64,000 bases of DNA from Acidobacteriota bacterium (GCA_014584705.1 JACTMJ010000028.1:50780-114779); one strand, 5' to 3'; shown: positions 54,815-64,000, counted from the first letter of the stretch. Made by a program: numbers and translations. Notes: generated by a model not told the origin, from the sequence alone.

Positions 54815-54847
54815 GCGGCCCGCGCCACCCCAATTGGTGCGGGCCGC
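54815..54847 (+). terminator. Intrinsic-type terminator after the siderophore receptor
   Basis: GCGGCCCGC (54815-54823) pairs with GCGGGCCGC (54839-54847). An inner ACC/GGT pairing extends the stem past a bulge, and TTCCTTC follows. It lies 27 bases after the stop codon. Confidence 0.75.
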
Positions 54848-56370
<1,523 letters not shown>

Positions 56371-56404
56371 TCACAAACAAACAAACGAAGGAAGGGAATT
56401 CTCC

Positions 56405-57331
56405 ATGTCGTCATCAGTATCGGCCATAATTGCAAGCCCCACCCTCACCTTAAAGGGCGGCGTGGCGATGCCCGCCCTGGGCCTCGGAGTGTTTCAGAGT
56501 TCACCGAAACAGACGGGGGATGCGGTCGAGTCCGCGCTCAAGGCAGGATATCGCCTCATCGATACCGCCGCCGCCTACCAGAATGAAAAGCAAGTCGGCG
56601 AAGGGATCAGGCGAAGCGGAGTTGACCGCTCGGAGATCTTTGTCACAACCAAGCTGTGGGTCACAAACTATGGCTACGACAGCGCGCTTCGGGCATTTGA
56701 CGTGAGCTTGCGGAAACTCGGGCTGGACTACCTGGACCTGTACCTCCTGCATTGGCCCGTCCCCTCAGATTTTGATCGGACGGTCCGGTCATACCAGGCA
56801 GCCGAGAAGCTCCTCGCCGACGGAAGAGTTCGGGCGATTGGAGTATGTAACTTTGGTCCTAAGCACTTGGAGAACCTGGTATCCCGGACGGAAGCCGTGC
56901 CTTCGGTCAATCAAGTGGAGTTGAATCCCTTCTTCACGCAGCACGCGGTACGCGATGCGGATGGGAAGTACGGGATCGTCACGCAGTCCTGGTCTCCAAT
57001 CGGAGGCGTAAACTTCTACTGGTCGTCTGATCCGGATGCGGCAAAGAACCCGCTCAGGCACCCGGTGGTTCTGAAGATGGCAGAGCAACACCGAAAGACG
57101 CCCGCCCAGATCATTCTCCGCTGGCATCTAGAGCATGGGCTCTCGGCCATCCCGAAATCCGTGCGGCCGGCGAGAATCGCGGAGAACATCGACATTTTCG
57201 ATTTCTCGCTGACACCGAACGAGGTGGCGGCATTGGATAACTTGGACACTGGAGTGCGCGGCGGGCCTGACCCGGAGGTCTTTAGTTCAGCCACGGCTCG
57301 CGTCACGATCGAAGACGAACTCGGGAGTTAA
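56405..57331 (+). CDS. Aldo/keto reductase, 2,5-diketo-D-gluconate-reductase-like (copy 1)
   Basis: A 308-residue cytosolic AKR5-like protein. It opens LTLKGGVAMPALGLGVFQSS. The tetrad is Asp and Tyr in RLIDTAAAYQNE, Lys in VTTKLWV and His in LLHWPVPSD. AIPKSVRPARIAENIDIFDFSLT near the end is the NADPH-binding loop. This is the closest relative in the operon of the gene at 59194, and bases 57095-57216 are nearly identical between them. The next gene starts four bases after its stop. Confidence 0.93.
   Translation: MSSSVSAIIASPTLTLKGGVAMPALGLGVFQSSPKQTGDAVESALKAGYRLIDTAAAYQNEKQVGEGIRRSGVDRSEIFVTTKLWVTNYGYDSALRAFDVSLRKLGLDYLDLYLLHWPVPSDFDRTVRSYQAAEKLLADGRVRAIGVCNFGPKHLENLVSRTEAVPSVNQVELNPFFTQHAVRDADGKYGIVTQSWSPIGGVNFYWSSDPDAAKNPLRHPVVLKMAEQHRKTPAQIILRWHLEHGLSAIPKSVRPARIAENIDIFDFSLTPNEVAALDNLDTGVRGGPDPEVFSSATARVTIEDELGS
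57095..57216 (+). repeat. Near-identical 122-base patch, copy 1
   Basis: Aligns without gaps to 59866-59987 with only two differences (at 57151 and 57171). Bases before it are strongly diverged and those after it only moderately similar. This suggests recent gene conversion between the two aldo/keto reductase genes. Confidence 0.85.
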
Positions 57332-57335
57332 GGAA

Positions 57336-58097
57336 ATGAACTATCCGTTTGAGAACAAGGTTGCTTTGGTCACCGGCGCGGGCGCCGGCATTGGTTTGGC
57401 TGCAGCGCAAGCTTTCGCGGAATCCGGAGCGGCGGTGGTCATATCGGATATGAATCGCACCGCCGCGGAAACCGCCGCCGCGGAACTGAGAACAGCAGGA
57501 AGGAAAGCAATCGGCGTTCGGTGCGATGTATCGGACGAAGCGGAAGTTGCCGCTGCAGTGAATCGGGCAGTTTCAGAGTTCGGAAGTCTCGACATTGCGT
57601 TCAACAATGCAGGTATTCATGTCGCCAAGGTGGAGACCGCTGATGTCGAGACAGCCGATTTCGACCGAATTGTAGCAATCAATCTCCGCGGCGTCTTCTG
57701 CTGCATGAAACACGAGTTGCGGCAGATGCGAACACAGGGAAGCGGCGTCATCGTGAATACTTCGTCCCAAAGCGGCTTCGTTGGTATCGCTGGACTTAGC
57801 GCCTATACCGCATCGAAGCACGGTGTGATTGGCTTGACCAAAGCCGCCGCCCTTGAGTACGCGGATCAGGGCATCCGCATCAACGCAATTTGCCCCGGCA
57901 CGGTCGAAACACCGCTGGTGAAAGGACTCATGGAGCGAGAGCCTGGCCGTCTCGACGAAGTCATCAGGGATATCCCAATGGGCCGGATGGCACAACCGGA
58001 GGAAATCGCGTCAGCTGTGCTGTGGCTGTGCAGCCCCGGTGCAAGTTTCATGACTGGCCAAACGCTGACGCCCGACGGAGGCTACACCTCCAGATAG
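57336..58097 (+). CDS. Short-chain dehydrogenase/reductase
   Basis: A 253-residue classical SDR. The cofactor motif TGAGAGIGLAAAQ at about 13 and the acidic residue after strand 2 (ISDMNRT) suggest NAD preference. NNAGIHVAKVE, the catalytic Ser in NTSSQSG and the YxxxK in YTASKHG are intact, and CPGTVETPLVK and GQTLTPDGGYTS complete the fold. It oxidises or reduces an alcohol/ketone pair. It lies in the middle of the operon with tight spacing, so it probably acts on the same substrate set as the reductases. Confidence 0.94.
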   Translation: MNYPFENKVALVTGAGAGIGLAAAQAFAESGAAVVISDMNRTAAETAAAELRTAGRKAIGVRCDVSDEAEVAAAVNRAVSEFGSLDIAFNNAGIHVAKVETADVETADFDRIVAINLRGVFCCMKHELRQMRTQGSGVIVNTSSQSGFVGIAGLSAYTASKHGVIGLTKAAALEYADQGIRINAICPGTVETPLVKGLMEREPGRLDEVIRDIPMGRMAQPEEIASAVLWLCSPGASFMTGQTLTPDGGYTSR

Positions 58098-58132
58098 GTC
58101 AGCCGAAACAAGATTCGAGAAGGAGTTTCAAG

Positions 58133-59161
58133 ATGCCAAGCAGACGAGAGTTCCTGTCCGCCGCGGCAGCGGCAGTAGGCGCGTTGTCTTTCCCAGGCGT
58201 CCTTGCGGCGCAATCGTCCGCCAATAGCGGCTCGGCCCGCAATGCGCTCGCCGCGGTGAGTCCCCTGACCAAGCTGAACAACGGTGTCGAGATGCCCGTA
58301 TTCGGAGTGGGCACTTACGCCCTTCCAACGTTTCAAGCAGCGGAGGTCATCCGCTTCGCACTGAACAACGGGTACCGGCTGATTGACACGGCGGCCAACT
58401 ATGGCAATGAGAAGGAAGTGGGCGAAGGAATTGCGAGCAGTGGCGTGCCGCGCTCCGATGTATTCGTGACCACGAAGTTGTGGCTGGAGCACTATGGCTA
58501 CGATGCGGCGATGCGCGCCTTCGATGAGAGCCTGCGAAAGCTGAAGTTGGATTACCTTGATCTCTACCTTCTGCACTGGCCACAGCCGGTGGATTTTGAG
58601 AAGACGATCGCTTCCTACAAGGCTCTGGAGAAGCTCTACGCCGACAAACGAATTCGTGCAATCGGCGTCTCCAACTTCAATGCCGACCATCTGCAATTGC
58701 TTAGGGACCGCACGGAGATTGTTCCCGCGATCAATCAGGTCGAGGTGCACCCCTACCTGTCTCAGGAAGCTGTCGTGAAGGCGAACGATCGCTATGGCAT
58801 CAAGACAGAGTGCTGGTCGCCCATTGGCGGCATCTTCACGAATCACCCAAGAGACGCCGCAAATGTGGTGCACCTGCTTGAGGACCCCGTCGTCGTCAAA
58901 CTCGGGCAGAAGCACAGAAAGACTCCGGCACAGATCGTATTGCGCTGGCACAATCAGCACGGCCGGATCGTGATCCCAAAGTCGCAGCACTATGAACGAT
59001 TGCTGAAGAATATCGACATCTTTCGATTTGAGCTAAGCGCCGAGGACATTGCGGCGATCGATGGGCTGAACCGGAACCTTCGCGGCGGCCCCGATCCGAA
59101 CGCGTTTGATCTGGCGGCTTTCAAGGCGGCGGCCGAGAAGCGCAGAAGCGCTCTTGATTAG
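58133..59161 (+). CDS. Tat-tagged aldo/keto reductase
   Basis: A 342-residue AKR with a twin-arginine signal (PSRREFLSAAAAAVGALSF, residues 2-20; cleavage probably after LAAQS). The ribosome site AAGGAG precedes the ATG at 58133. The mature enzyme has the full tetrad (Asp and Tyr in RLIDTAANYGNE, Lys in VTTKLWL, His in LLHWPQP) and IVIPKSQHYERLLKNIDIF. Aldo/keto reductases are normally cytosolic and need NADPH, which is not expected in the periplasm, so Tat export of a cofactor-loaded enzyme is plausible. A close cytosolic relative is the next gene. Confidence 0.9.
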   Translation: MPSRREFLSAAAAAVGALSFPGVLAAQSSANSGSARNALAAVSPLTKLNNGVEMPVFGVGTYALPTFQAAEVIRFALNNGYRLIDTAANYGNEKEVGEGIASSGVPRSDVFVTTKLWLEHYGYDAAMRAFDESLRKLKLDYLDLYLLHWPQPVDFEKTIASYKALEKLYADKRIRAIGVSNFNADHLQLLRDRTEIVPAINQVEVHPYLSQEAVVKANDRYGIKTECWSPIGGIFTNHPRDAANVVHLLEDPVVVKLGQKHRKTPAQIVLRWHNQHGRIVIPKSQHYERLLKNIDIFRFELSAEDIAAIDGLNRNLRGGPDPNAFDLAAFKAAAEKRRSALD

Positions 59162-59193
59162 CTGAGCAATTTGCAAGAAATGGAGAACATCCG

Positions 59194-60093
59194 ATGGAAA
59201 CAACAGTTGCAAAGAGCCCGACCCTGACACTGAACAACGGCATCAAGATGCCGGCTCTTGGGCTCGGCGTCTTTCTGAGTGCGCCCGAGGAGACGGCGGA
59301 GGCGGTCACGACGGCGATCGCCGATGGCTATCGGCTCATCGACACGGCGGCTGCCTATCAGAACGAACGGCAAGTCGGAGAGGGCGTGAGGCGAAGCGGC
59401 ATCCCTCGTTCCGAAGTATTCATCACAACCAAGTTGTGGGCGAGCGACTACGGTGCGGAACGTACTCTCCGGGCGTTTGATATCAGCCTGAGAAAACTCG
59501 GCCTCGAGTACGTGGACCTGTATCTGCTTCATTGGCCGATTCCCTCGGACTTTGGTGCGACGGTGGAGGCCTATCGGGCCTGCGAGAGACTCCTCGCCGA
59601 AGGGCGGGTTCGGGCCATCGGAGTTTCGAACTTCGGTCCGAAACACCTGGAGCAGTTACGCGAGTTGACGGCAGTCGTCCCCGCGGTCAATCAAGTGGAG
59701 TTGCACCCGTTCTTTGCGCAGCGGGATTTGCGAGACGTTCATGCCCGCCTCGGTATCGTCACGCAGGCCTGGTCGCCGATCGGCGGGATATTCAACTTAA
59801 CACCGGACGCAGCAAGCCGTCCGCTTGACCACCCGGCTATCTCTACGCTTGCAGGGAAGTACGGCAAGACGCCCGCCCAGATCATTCTCCGCTGGCATCT
59901 AGAGCATGGGCTCTCGGCCATTCCGAAATCCGTGCGGCCGGAGAGAATCGCGGAGAACATCGACATTTTCGATTTCTCGCTGACACCTGGCGAGGTGGCG
60001 GCAATCGACAGATTGGACACCGGCGAGCGCGGTGGTCCTGACCCGGAGACAGTGGACGCGACAACGTTTCCTGTCACGATCGAAGACGAATAG
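59194..60093 (+). CDS. Aldo/keto reductase, 2,5-diketo-D-gluconate-reductase-like (copy 2)
   Basis: A 299-residue cytosolic AKR with TLTLNNGIKMPALGLGVFLSA, RLIDTAAAYQNE (tetrad Asp and Tyr), ITTKLWA (Lys) and LLHWPIPSD (His). It is a paralogue of the 56405 gene, with a 122-base nearly identical patch over the NADPH loop (59866-59987). It starts 32 bases after the Tat-tagged copy. The pair at 56405 and 59194 is probably a duplication separated by an SDR and an exported AKR gene. Confidence 0.93.
   Translation: METTVAKSPTLTLNNGIKMPALGLGVFLSAPEETAEAVTTAIADGYRLIDTAAAYQNERQVGEGVRRSGIPRSEVFITTKLWASDYGAERTLRAFDISLRKLGLEYVDLYLLHWPIPSDFGATVEAYRACERLLAEGRVRAIGVSNFGPKHLEQLRELTAVVPAVNQVELHPFFAQRDLRDVHARLGIVTQAWSPIGGIFNLTPDAASRPLDHPAISTLAGKYGKTPAQIILRWHLEHGLSAIPKSVRPERIAENIDIFDFSLTPGEVAAIDRLDTGERGGPDPETVDATTFPVTIEDE
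59866..59987 (+). repeat. Near-identical 122-base patch, copy 2
   Basis: Partner of 57095-57216 at a constant offset of 2,771 bases. It codes for the C-terminal NADPH-binding segment of the second aldo/keto reductase. Confidence 0.85.
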
Positions 60094-60109
60094 TGCGAGA
60101 GGTGCGGCA

Positions 60110-60505
60110 ATGAGCGGTTGGAACCAAGACGAACTGCGCCGGATCACCGATGCGGACGATCTGCATATCGCACCGCTTCGGGAAGACGGCGTGACCTATG
60201 GCACTCCTACATGGATCTGGTCCGTGCGCGTGGGCAACGAGCTTTATGTGCGCCCGTATAACGGAAAGAAATCGCGGTGGTACCGGGCCGCGTTGCGTCA
60301 GAAGTTCGGGCGAATTACGGCTGTCGGCATGACGACGGAGGTCCTGTTCGAACCGGTGGATGGTCAGCTCAATGATCGCGTTGATACGGCCTACCGCGAG
60401 AAGTACCGGGGTAGCCCATACCTTGAACCGATGATCAGCGCTCGTGCCAGGTCCGCGACAATTCGCATCGAACCTCGCAGTGATCGCGGAAACGAGAAGG
60501 AGTAA
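60110..60505 (+). CDS. DUF2255 family protein
   Basis: A 131-residue protein starting at the ATG at 60110 (GAGAGG upstream). The DUF2255 hallmarks are DDLHIAPLREDGVTYGTPTWIWSV, YVRPYNGKKSRWYRAALRQKFGRI and KYRGSPYLEPMISARARSATI. The fold is expected to be split-barrel or flavin-reductase-like, but no activity is established. The family is commonly found beside tautomerase and aldo/keto reductase genes, as here; the tautomerase starts six bases after its stop. Confidence 0.9.
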   Translation: MSGWNQDELRRITDADDLHIAPLREDGVTYGTPTWIWSVRVGNELYVRPYNGKKSRWYRAALRQKFGRITAVGMTTEVLFEPVDGQLNDRVDTAYREKYRGSPYLEPMISARARSATIRIEPRSDRGNEKE

Positions 60506-60511
60506 GGGAAT

Positions 60512-60739
60512 ATGCCGCACGTGATCATCAAGCTGTGGCCCGGCAAGTCCGAGATGCAGAAGGCGGAACTCGCCGGAAGAATCACAAAGGATGTGATGGA
60601 GGTTCTTCATTACGGCGAGGAATCCGTCTCGGTCGGAATTGAAGAAATTAGCGCCGCGGAATGGGCGGAAAAGGTCTACGGGCCGGACATCGTCAACGCG
60701 CCAGGCAGGCTTTACAACGAACCTGGCTACCGCATGTAG
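60512..60739 (+). CDS. 4-oxalocrotonate tautomerase family protein, PptA-like
   Basis: A 75-residue tautomerase with the catalytic Pro directly after the initiator Met ([14 protein letters not shown]). It resembles E. coli PptA, including the closing PGYRM. These enzymes interconvert keto and enol forms or act on related unsaturated acids. With the neighbouring carbonyl reductases it may handle the same substrate as a tautomer. Confidence 0.92.
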   Translation: MPHVIIKLWPGKSEMQKAELAGRITKDVMEVLHYGEESVSVGIEEISAAEWAEKVYGPDIVNAPGRLYNEPGYRM

Positions 60740-60755
60740 AAGTATTGGAGGAAGC

Positions 60756-61973
60756 ATGAAAAGACTGGCTGCAATCCTTACGATCTGCTGTGCGCTGGCC
60801 ATCGCACAGGCTCAACCGGAGGGGATCACGGTCACTCGAAAGGCCTCGCAGCCTTCGAGGCAAGGCCCCGCTGAGCACTTTACGGGCACAGTCCGTGTCG
60901 ATCCATTGTTCTCGGCGATTGAACCGTCCCGCGTCTCCGCCGGATTGGTCACTTTTGAGCGGGGCGCGCGAACGGCGTGGCACACCCATCCGCTCGGTCA
61001 AGTCCTCATCGTGACCGCTGGCACGGGATGGGTGGGCCATTGGAACGGCCCCGTTCAAGAGATGCGGGAAGGAGATGTGGTTCGCATACCCCCTGGCCAG
61101 AAGCACTGGCACGGTGCAACGCCTGAGACACGCCTCACTCATATCGCCCTTCAAGAGCATCTCAACGGGACGGTTGTCGATTGGATGGAAAAGGTAACAG
61201 AGGAGCAATACACGATGGCACAGACACGCGAAGAATCCGGCCCCGCGCCGTCATCCGGAACGACAATCGGCGATGGGCGAACAGTAACAAATGAAGACTT
61301 GCGGAGCGTTGCACCGGCTTTGGAAGAGTTCACCCGAAACCGCCTCAATGGTGAGGTATGGAATCGTCCCGGACTTTCTCCGCGCGACCGAGGCATCGTA
61401 ACCCTTGCCGCCCTGGTCGCGCGCAATCAGACCGCGGCTTTGCCGGACGCGCTCAAACAGGCGCTCGACAGCGGGGTGAAGCCACGCGAGGTCTCGGAAC
61501 TCATAACACATCTGGCCTTTTACACTGGCTGGGGAAATGTACTTGGCGCGGTGGCCCCGGTGAAAGAGGTCTTTGCCGCCCGCGGTATCGGAACCGCTCA
61601 GCTTCCCGCAGCCGAGGAGAAACTCCTCCCGCTGAATGAAGCGGCGGAAGCGCAGCGGGCCTCCCACGTGCAGGCCAGCTTTGGACTAGTTGCTCCAGGC
61701 GTTGTGCAGTATACGACGGAGTTGCTCTTTCGCGATCTGTGGCTGCGGCCGGGGTTGGCACCGCGTGACCGCAGTCTGGTAACTGTCAGTGCGCTGATCG
61801 CCTCCGGACAGGTGGCGCAGATTCCCTACCACCTCAACCGGGCCATGGACAGCGGCCTCACCCAGGAACAGGCTTCCGAGGCGCTCACGCACCTGGCGTT
61901 CTATGCGGGCTGGCCTAACGTCTTTTCCGCTTTGCCCGTTGTCAAGGATGTCTTTGAAAAGCGAGCCCACTAA
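60756..61973 (+). CDS. Exported cupin-CMD-CMD fusion protein
   Basis: A 405-residue protein with a Sec signal (MKRLAAILTICCALAIAQAQ) and three domains. Residues about 30-150 are a cupin with metal ligands in [12 protein letters not shown] and QKHWHGATPE. Residues about 185-275 and 300-400 are two carboxymuconolactone-decarboxylase-like units (LNGEVWNRPGLSPRDRGIVTLAALVA...ITHLAFYTGWGN; FRDLWLRPGLAPRDRSLVTVSALIA...LTHLAFYAGWPN). The AhpD-type CxxC is absent, so peroxidase activity of that type is unlikely. The cupin is strikingly like the separate cytosolic cupin at 63039. It is probably periplasmic. Confidence 0.92.
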   Translation: MKRLAAILTICCALAIAQAQPEGITVTRKASQPSRQGPAEHFTGTVRVDPLFSAIEPSRVSAGLVTFERGARTAWHTHPLGQVLIVTAGTGWVGHWNGPVQEMREGDVVRIPPGQKHWHGATPETRLTHIALQEHLNGTVVDWMEKVTEEQYTMAQTREESGPAPSSGTTIGDGRTVTNEDLRSVAPALEEFTRNRLNGEVWNRPGLSPRDRGIVTLAALVARNQTAALPDALKQALDSGVKPREVSELITHLAFYTGWGNVLGAVAPVKEVFAARGIGTAQLPAAEEKLLPLNEAAEAQRASHVQASFGLVAPGVVQYTTELLFRDLWLRPGLAPRDRSLVTVSALIASGQVAQIPYHLNRAMDSGLTQEQASEALTHLAFYAGWPNVFSALPVVKDVFEKRAH

Positions 61974-61985
61974 AGGAGATTGGCA

Positions 61986-63005
61986 ATGAGAGGAACTGTT
62001 CTTTACGGACCGGGCGACATCCGGTTTGAAGATCGTGAGGATCCGAAGATCATCGATCCGACGGATGCAATCATACGCATGGCGGCAACATGCGTCTGCG
62101 GATCGGATCTCTGGCCCTATCGGGGATTGCAGCCTCTGAATGGTCCGACGCCGATGGGGCATGAGTACTGCGGCTTTGTGGAAGAGGTGGGGAGCGCCGT
62201 CACGTCCATCAAACCGGGGCAGTTTGTGGTCGGCTCCTTCGCGACTTCCGACAATACATGCGCGCACTGCCGGTACGGCTATCAATCCTCGTGCGCGCAG
62301 CGAGAGTTCATTAGCAGAGCGCAAGCACCCTACCTCCGTGTGCCGCTGGCCGACGGAACGCTGGTCCCGTCACCGGGAGGCGCTCCTTCGGCGGATCTCC
62401 TGCCGAGCCTGCTCACGACCTCCGACGTCCTCGGCACCGGCTGGTATGCGGCCGACGCGGCCAATGTGAAGCCGGGCGTCACGGTGGTGGTTGTGGGCGA
62501 CGGCGCGGTCGGCCTCATGGGCGTGCTCTCGGCACGGCAGATGGGTGCGGAAAGAATCATTGCCATGAGCCGCCATGAATCCCGGCAGAAAATCGCCCTC
62601 GATTTTGGCGCGACGGATATTATTACCGAGCGCGGGGACGAGGGCGTCGCCCGCATCAAAGACCTTACCAAGGGGGTGGGCGCGGACTCCGTACTGGAGT
62701 GTGTCGGCACTCAGGAATCGATGATGCAAGCCATTCACTCGACCCGACCCGGGGGGTTCGTTTCCTTTGTCGGCGTTCCGCACGGCGTGGAACTGAACGG
62801 GCAACAGCTCTTCTTCAGCCACGTTCACCTGCACGGTGGTCCGGCACCGGTGCGCCGCTACCTGCCCCATCTCATGGGCCTCGTACTCAACGGAGAGATA
62901 ATGCCTGGGAAGGTGTTTGACTTGACGTTGCCCCTGGATCAGGTGGCGGAAGGCTACCGTGCAATGGACGAGCGCCGCGCCATCAAGACGCTGCTTCAGC
63001 CTTAA
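61986..63005 (+). CDS. Zinc-dependent alcohol dehydrogenase (MDR family)
   Basis: The ATG at 61986 follows AAAGGAG, giving 339 residues. GroES-like domain with the catalytic Cys in TCVCGSDLW and the GHE motif in PMGHEYCGFVEEVG. The structural-zinc loop DNTCAHCRYGYQSSC has three Cys where four are usual. The Rossmann fold has VVVVGDGAVGLMGVL and AIHSTRPGGFVSFVGVP. It oxidises an alcohol or reduces a carbonyl using NAD(P). It is embedded in the redox operon, 12 bases after the cupin-CMD-CMD gene. Confidence 0.92.
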   Translation: MRGTVLYGPGDIRFEDREDPKIIDPTDAIIRMAATCVCGSDLWPYRGLQPLNGPTPMGHEYCGFVEEVGSAVTSIKPGQFVVGSFATSDNTCAHCRYGYQSSCAQREFISRAQAPYLRVPLADGTLVPSPGGAPSADLLPSLLTTSDVLGTGWYAADAANVKPGVTVVVVGDGAVGLMGVLSARQMGAERIIAMSRHESRQKIALDFGATDIITERGDEGVARIKDLTKGVGADSVLECVGTQESMMQAIHSTRPGGFVSFVGVPHGVELNGQQLFFSHVHLHGGPAPVRRYLPHLMGLVLNGEIMPGKVFDLTLPLDQVAEGYRAMDERRAIKTLLQP

Positions 63006-63038
63006 GCGATTGGGGTCTCGGATAAGGAGGAAATCGGT

Positions 63039-63434
63039 ATGGAAATCAAACGAATCGGCTCTCAGGAATCTCGAAAAGGGCCCGCGGATTGGTTTACAGG
63101 GGCGGTACGGATTGACCCGCTTTTTCAGGCGCCCGACCCCGCGCGCGTACAGGCGGCGAGCGTTACGTTCGAACCGGGTTCCCGCACTGCGTGGCACACC
63201 CACCCCCTCGGGCAAACGCTGATAATCACCGCCGGCTGCGGCTGGGCACAGCGAGAAGGCGGACCGGTGGAAGAAATCCGGCCGGGAGACGTCGTCTGGT
63301 TCCCCCCGGGAGAGAAGCACTGGCACGGGGCCTCCCCTGGCACCGGCATGACCCATATCGCCATCCAGGAGAGCCGCGACGGGAAGACGGTCGAGTGGAT
63401 GGAGCACGTCACCGAAGAGCAGTATCGGAAGTAA
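63039..63434 (+). CDS. Cupin-domain protein (cytosolic)
   Basis: A 131-residue single cupin with AAGGAGG before the ATG at 63039. Metal-ligand motifs are [12 protein letters not shown] and [10 protein letters not shown]. It is closely similar in sequence to the cupin domain of the exported fusion at 60756, including [12 protein letters not shown] at the end, but has no signal peptide. Function unknown; it is probably a small dioxygenase or isomerase of the operon. Confidence 0.9.
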   Translation: MEIKRIGSQESRKGPADWFTGAVRIDPLFQAPDPARVQAASVTFEPGSRTAWHTHPLGQTLIITAGCGWAQREGGPVEEIRPGDVVWFPPGEKHWHGASPGTGMTHIAIQESRDGKTVEWMEHVTEEQYRK

Positions 63435-63467
63435 TTGAGGGCTGGGCCGTTCCGGAGGGACCAACGA

Positions 63468-63875
63468 ATGGGACACAGCAAGACAATGCTATTCGGCGCA
63501 TCGGCTCTCATGCTTTCCCTGCTGTGGCCGTGGGAGCGTATGTACTCTGAGGAGAAAATAACTCCTATCGTGCGTTTGGCGGAACTTGAGATCGATCCTG
63601 CTCAGTTGGAACAGTACAAGGAATTCCTCGAAGAAGAGATCGAGTCCACCACCCGCCTGGAACCGGGTGTCCTGACCCTATTTGCCGTTTCGTTGAAGGA
63701 GGATCCGAACCAGATACGGATCTTCGAAACGTATGTTGACCTCGCGGCCTACGAGGCTCACCTGAAGACTCCGCACTTCATCCGCTACAAAGAAGGAACC
63801 CGGAATATGGTAAGGTCGCTGCGCCTCCTGGAGACAGACACCATCCGCCTTGGTGGTGCCAACTCCAAGCGGTAG
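63468..63875 (+). CDS. Antibiotic-biosynthesis-monooxygenase-fold protein with N-terminal signal
   Basis: The ATG at 63468 has GGAGG upstream and gives 135 residues. The first about 25 residues are a hydrophobic, probably membrane-anchoring or signal segment (MLFGASALMLSLLWPW). The rest is an ABM/YgiN-like ferredoxin-type fold: VRLAELEIDPAQLEQYKEFLEEEIE, RLEPGVLTLFAVSL, IRIFETYVDLAAYEAHLKTPHFIRYKE. YgiN acts as a quinol monooxygenase. It is the last gene of the operon. Confidence 0.88.
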   Translation: MGHSKTMLFGASALMLSLLWPWERMYSEEKITPIVRLAELEIDPAQLEQYKEFLEEEIESTTRLEPGVLTLFAVSLKEDPNQIRIFETYVDLAAYEAHLKTPHFIRYKEGTRNMVRSLRLLETDTIRLGGANSKR

Positions 63876-63906
63876 GGCAAACTCACACGCACTTGCCCCT
63901 TAACGC

Positions 63907-63935
63907 AAAAAGCCCGCCGGAGTGGCGGGCTTTTT
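63907..63935. terminator. Strong bidirectional intrinsic terminator
   Basis: AAAAAGCCCGCC (63907-63918) and GGCGGGCTTTTT (63924-63935) form a 12-pair arm around GGAGT, with T tracts on both strands. It ends the redox operon on the plus strand and the rrn operon on the minus strand. Confidence 0.92.
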
Positions 63936-63963
63936 GGTATGCCGGTTGGGGCATGAAGAATAA

Positions 63964-64000
63964 TTGGGCGACTTCCTACTCTCCCACACACTTGCGCATG
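63964..64000 (-). rRNA. rrf: 5S rRNA, 3' end only (gene continues past the right edge)
   Basis: The minus strand reads ...GGGAGAGTAGGAAGTCGCCC..., matching the conserved 3' end of bacterial 5S rRNA (the GAGAGTAGG...GCC block). Only about 37 bases are in the window. The 3' boundary is approximate. Confidence 0.85.

Overview
The window looks like chromosomal DNA from a GC-rich acidobacterium, most plausibly of the Solibacter/Bryobacter group. The basis is family content, not a database match. It includes a giant outer-membrane receptor with an N-terminal carboxypeptidase-regulatory domain, and a CadC-like winged-helix protein fused to a WD40/PD40 beta-propeller. It also has many Tat-tagged sugar isomerases and oxidoreductases, and a DUF4159/VWA pair. 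No transposase, integrase, CRISPR array or tRNA was seen. The right edge enters the 3' end of a 5S rRNA gene on the minus strand, so an rrn operon lies just outside.

Left part (1-14 kb). Minus-strand genes encode a VWA protein (cut by the left edge), a DUF4159 protein, two overlapping TPR proteins and a class A penicillin-binding protein. A Tat-tagged DegT-type aminotransferase is divergent from these. Next come a Tat-tagged FAD oxidoreductase paired with an unknown polytopic membrane protein, then a cyclic-nucleotide-binding/DUF1003 protein.

13.7-19.6 kb. A NarL-type two-component system is divergent from a tightly overlapping three-gene unit. That unit encodes an MprF-like aminoacyl-phosphatidylglycerol synthase half, a VirJ/AcvB-like hydrolase and a separate MprF-like flippase half. 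This resembles a split make/flip/remove system for aminoacylated lipids.

19.7-36.5 kb. Mostly housekeeping: proline dehydrogenase, MsrA, DUF2237, adenylate kinase, SppA, TruA, PpiD, LysA, cytidylate kinase and aspartokinase. Three sugar-phosphate-isomerase-like TIM barrels are interspersed, two of them with export signals.

36.6-54.8 kb. A GT81-like glycosyltransferase is followed by a class III aminotransferase overlapping a Gfo/Idh/MocA oxidoreductase. A MarR-YceI pair has a near-consensus promoter carrying a perfect inverted repeat and appears to be leaderless. Then come an RsbW-like kinase and STAS antagonist, a DASS-type transporter, an exported nitrilase-fold hydrolase behind a TonB-dependent receptor, a CadC/PD40 regulator divergent from it, and a CirA/FepA-like siderophore receptor with a long leader and a 21-base palindrome at its predicted transcription start.

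54.8-64 kb. One eleven-gene, same-strand, closely spaced redox operon fills this end: four aldo/keto reductases, an SDR, DUF2255, a PptA-type tautomerase, a secreted cupin-CMD-CMD fusion, a zinc alcohol dehydrogenase, a cupin and an antibiotic-biosynthesis-monooxygenase-fold protein. It closes with a strong bidirectional terminator shared with the rrn operon. Aldo/keto reductase and cupin each occur as exported and cytosolic versions, and two of the reductases share a nearly identical 122-base patch. With the split lipid-aminoacylation unit, this operon is the best candidate here for an undescribed system.
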